Origin: an uncultured Erysipelotrichaceae bacterium
GTDB taxonomy: Bacteria; Bacillota_I; Bacilli_A; RFN20; CAG-288
Direction of reading: 5' to 3'
DNA: 6,477 bases
Assembly: GCA_902771745.1 (NCBI GenBank)
Contig: CACXYG010000080.1
Location: 1 to 6,477, forward strand
Below the pieces are notes generated by a model that saw only the letters and a list, made by a program, of their open reading frames with translations, did no database searches and was not told the origin of the DNA. The translations under genes and the position numbers were made by a program. This document shows, one piece after another, positions 5,561 to 6,477 of this stretch; the stretch's first letter is position 1, and each line of letters starts with the position of its first letter.

Positions 5561-6477
5561 TTCGTTTCCTTCCAAAATAGTTTTAATTGCGTCCTGACTT
5601 GAGAGTTGGAGATGACTCTTTTCATATCAGGATATAGTTCAGCGAAGATCTTCTGGTATAACGAGGAGTGGAAGCGAGAATCGATATAAAGGATAAACCC
5701 TTTATCTTCTTCAGAACGGATGACTCTACCTCCAGCTTGCAAAACTCTATTGACACCAGGATAGGAATAGGCATAACTAAAGCCTTTATGGCCTTCTTCA
5801 TCTTCCGCATCATAATAATCTTTCAAGTGATTGCGTTCAAAGGTGATCTGTGGAATTCCTACGGAGATTATCATAGCACCAATGAGTCGATCTCCCAAGA
5901 GGTCAATACCTTCTGAAAAGACTCCGCCAAGAACAAGCAGTCCGATTAAAGTCTCATCATTATCACTTTTAAACTGCTCCAAGAATTCTTCTCTTTGATC
6001 TTCTCTCATACCTCTTCCTTGAATGATGACGCGAGAATTTTCTAGCGGTTCCTGGTCAAAGAAGGAAGCCATACGCTCTAAATATTCAAAGCTAGGACAG
6101 AAGATGAAGTAATTGCCCGTTTTTGTCTCCATCGCTGTTCTGCATAAAGAGAAGACCTGGTATAGAGTCTGGTCTCTATCCTTGTAGCGAAGAGAGAGCC
6201 TGTAATCGACAAAGACTCTTCTGTTTTCAAGCGGAAATGGAGAAGGCAAGAAGAGATGATTATTCTCTTTGAGACTACCACCAAGTAAATCGAGATAGTA
6301 TTCCTTTGGTGATAAGGTCGCAGAAAAGTATACCACGGATTCGAAGTAATCCGCTGCTTGTTTGATCAAAGGACGAGAATTTAAGTTGGCAATGCGGATA
6401 GAGGTGATCTCATTATCTCTGTTGACTCTCACATAACTTAAGAAACTAGAACCCAATTCCTCATCGTTGACAAGGGT
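5557..6477 (-). CDS. Partial XPD/DinG-family ATP-dependent DNA helicase, C-terminal 306 aa
   Basis: The frame is open to the window edge, so the N-terminus, including the Walker A/B motifs, any iron-sulfur domain and any nuclease domain, is missing. The in-frame TTG at 6456 is only an internal Leu codon. The visible part is the Helicase_C_2 half of an XPD/Rad3/DinG-type superfamily 2 helicase, numbered here from the window edge. It has FSATLSP (51-57, motif III), GNYFIFCPSFEYLE (121-134, motif IV), GGVFSEGIDLLGDRL (184-198, motif V) and QAGGRVIRSEEDKGF (247-261, motif VI with the arginine-finger region), followed by DSRF (266-269). Such proteins unwind 5'-to-3' during DNA repair or at replication-transcription conflicts. 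The C-terminus ends soon after motif VI, with no extra domain. Its TGA overlaps the lepA ATG, and its last codons supply the lepA ribosome binding site. Whether it is DinG proper, a YoaA-like protein or a helicase with an N-terminal nuclease domain cannot be told from this half, so no symbol is given. Confidence 0.93.
   Translation of the reverse strand, partial: TLVNDEELGSSFLSYVRVNRDNEITSIRIANLNSRPLIKQAADYFESVVYFSATLSPKEYYLDLLGGSLKENNHLFLPSPFPLENRRVFVDYRLSLRYKDRDQTLYQVFSLCRTAMETKTGNYFIFCPSFEYLERMASFFDQEPLENSRVIIQGRGMREDQREEFLEQFKSDNDETLIGLLVLGGVFSEGIDLLGDRLIGAMIISVGIPQITFERNHLKDYYDAEDEEGHKGFSYAYSYPGVNRVLQAGGRVIRSEEDKGFILYIDSRFHSSLYQKIFAELYPDMKRVISNSQVRTQLKLFWKETK

Noticed and set aside
5622..6284. 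Short frames inside the helicase gene on both strands (5622-5813 and 6078-6284 minus; 5668-5916 plus)
   Set aside because: They overlap the conserved helicase motifs in other frames and have no gene-like features of their own.
1..6477. Mobile elements, CRISPR arrays, tRNA or rRNA genes and long repeats
   Set aside because: I saw no transposase or integrase motifs, no regularly spaced repeats, and nearly all sequence is accounted for by protein genes.

Overview
This 6.5-kb window carries six protein-coding genes, all on the minus strand, so transcription runs from high to low coordinates. Two genes are cut by the window edges. The moderately AT-rich composition, strong AGGAGG-type ribosome binding sites, poly-T intrinsic terminator and lepA/hemW proximity suggest a low-GC Bacillota (Firmicutes) bacterium. 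An Erysipelotrichia-like host is possible but is only a guess; nothing in the sequence fixes the genus.

Layout in transcription order. (1) 6477-5557: the C-terminal half of an XPD/DinG-type superfamily 2 DNA helicase. (2) 5560-3746: lepA (elongation factor 4), whose ATG overlaps the helicase stop in an ATGA arrangement. (3) 3730-3701: an intrinsic terminator that ends the helicase-lepA unit. (4) 3635-3630: a TATAAT box only 8 nt from the next ATG, which suggests a leaderless start. (5) 3621-2290: a 443-aa Fic-fold protein with the AMPylation motif destroyed (HPFxxGNGR reads RPFEYYNEE), an inhibitory-helix-like motif retained and a C-terminal winged-helix-like segment. (6) 2285-1194: hemW, 4 nt downstream. 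(7) 1140-463 and 470-1: two overlapping genes for membrane proteins whose topology resembles the TadB/TadC platform proteins of type IV/Flp pilus systems, the second cut at position 1.

How the genes fit together. The helicase-lepA unit looks like ordinary housekeeping (DNA metabolism and translation). The second unit couples a probably inactive Fic-fold protein to hemW by a 4-nt gap, then continues into the membrane pair. In many Bacillota lepA is followed directly by hemW and then hrcA-grpE-dnaK. Here a terminator, a promoter and the Fic-like gene separate lepA from hemW, and membrane genes follow hemW. The most notable item is the pseudo-Fic protein, possibly a sensor, scaffold or DNA-binding regulator. 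No mobile element, CRISPR array, tRNA or rRNA gene was found, and the only noncoding gap over 100 nt is 3622-3745.
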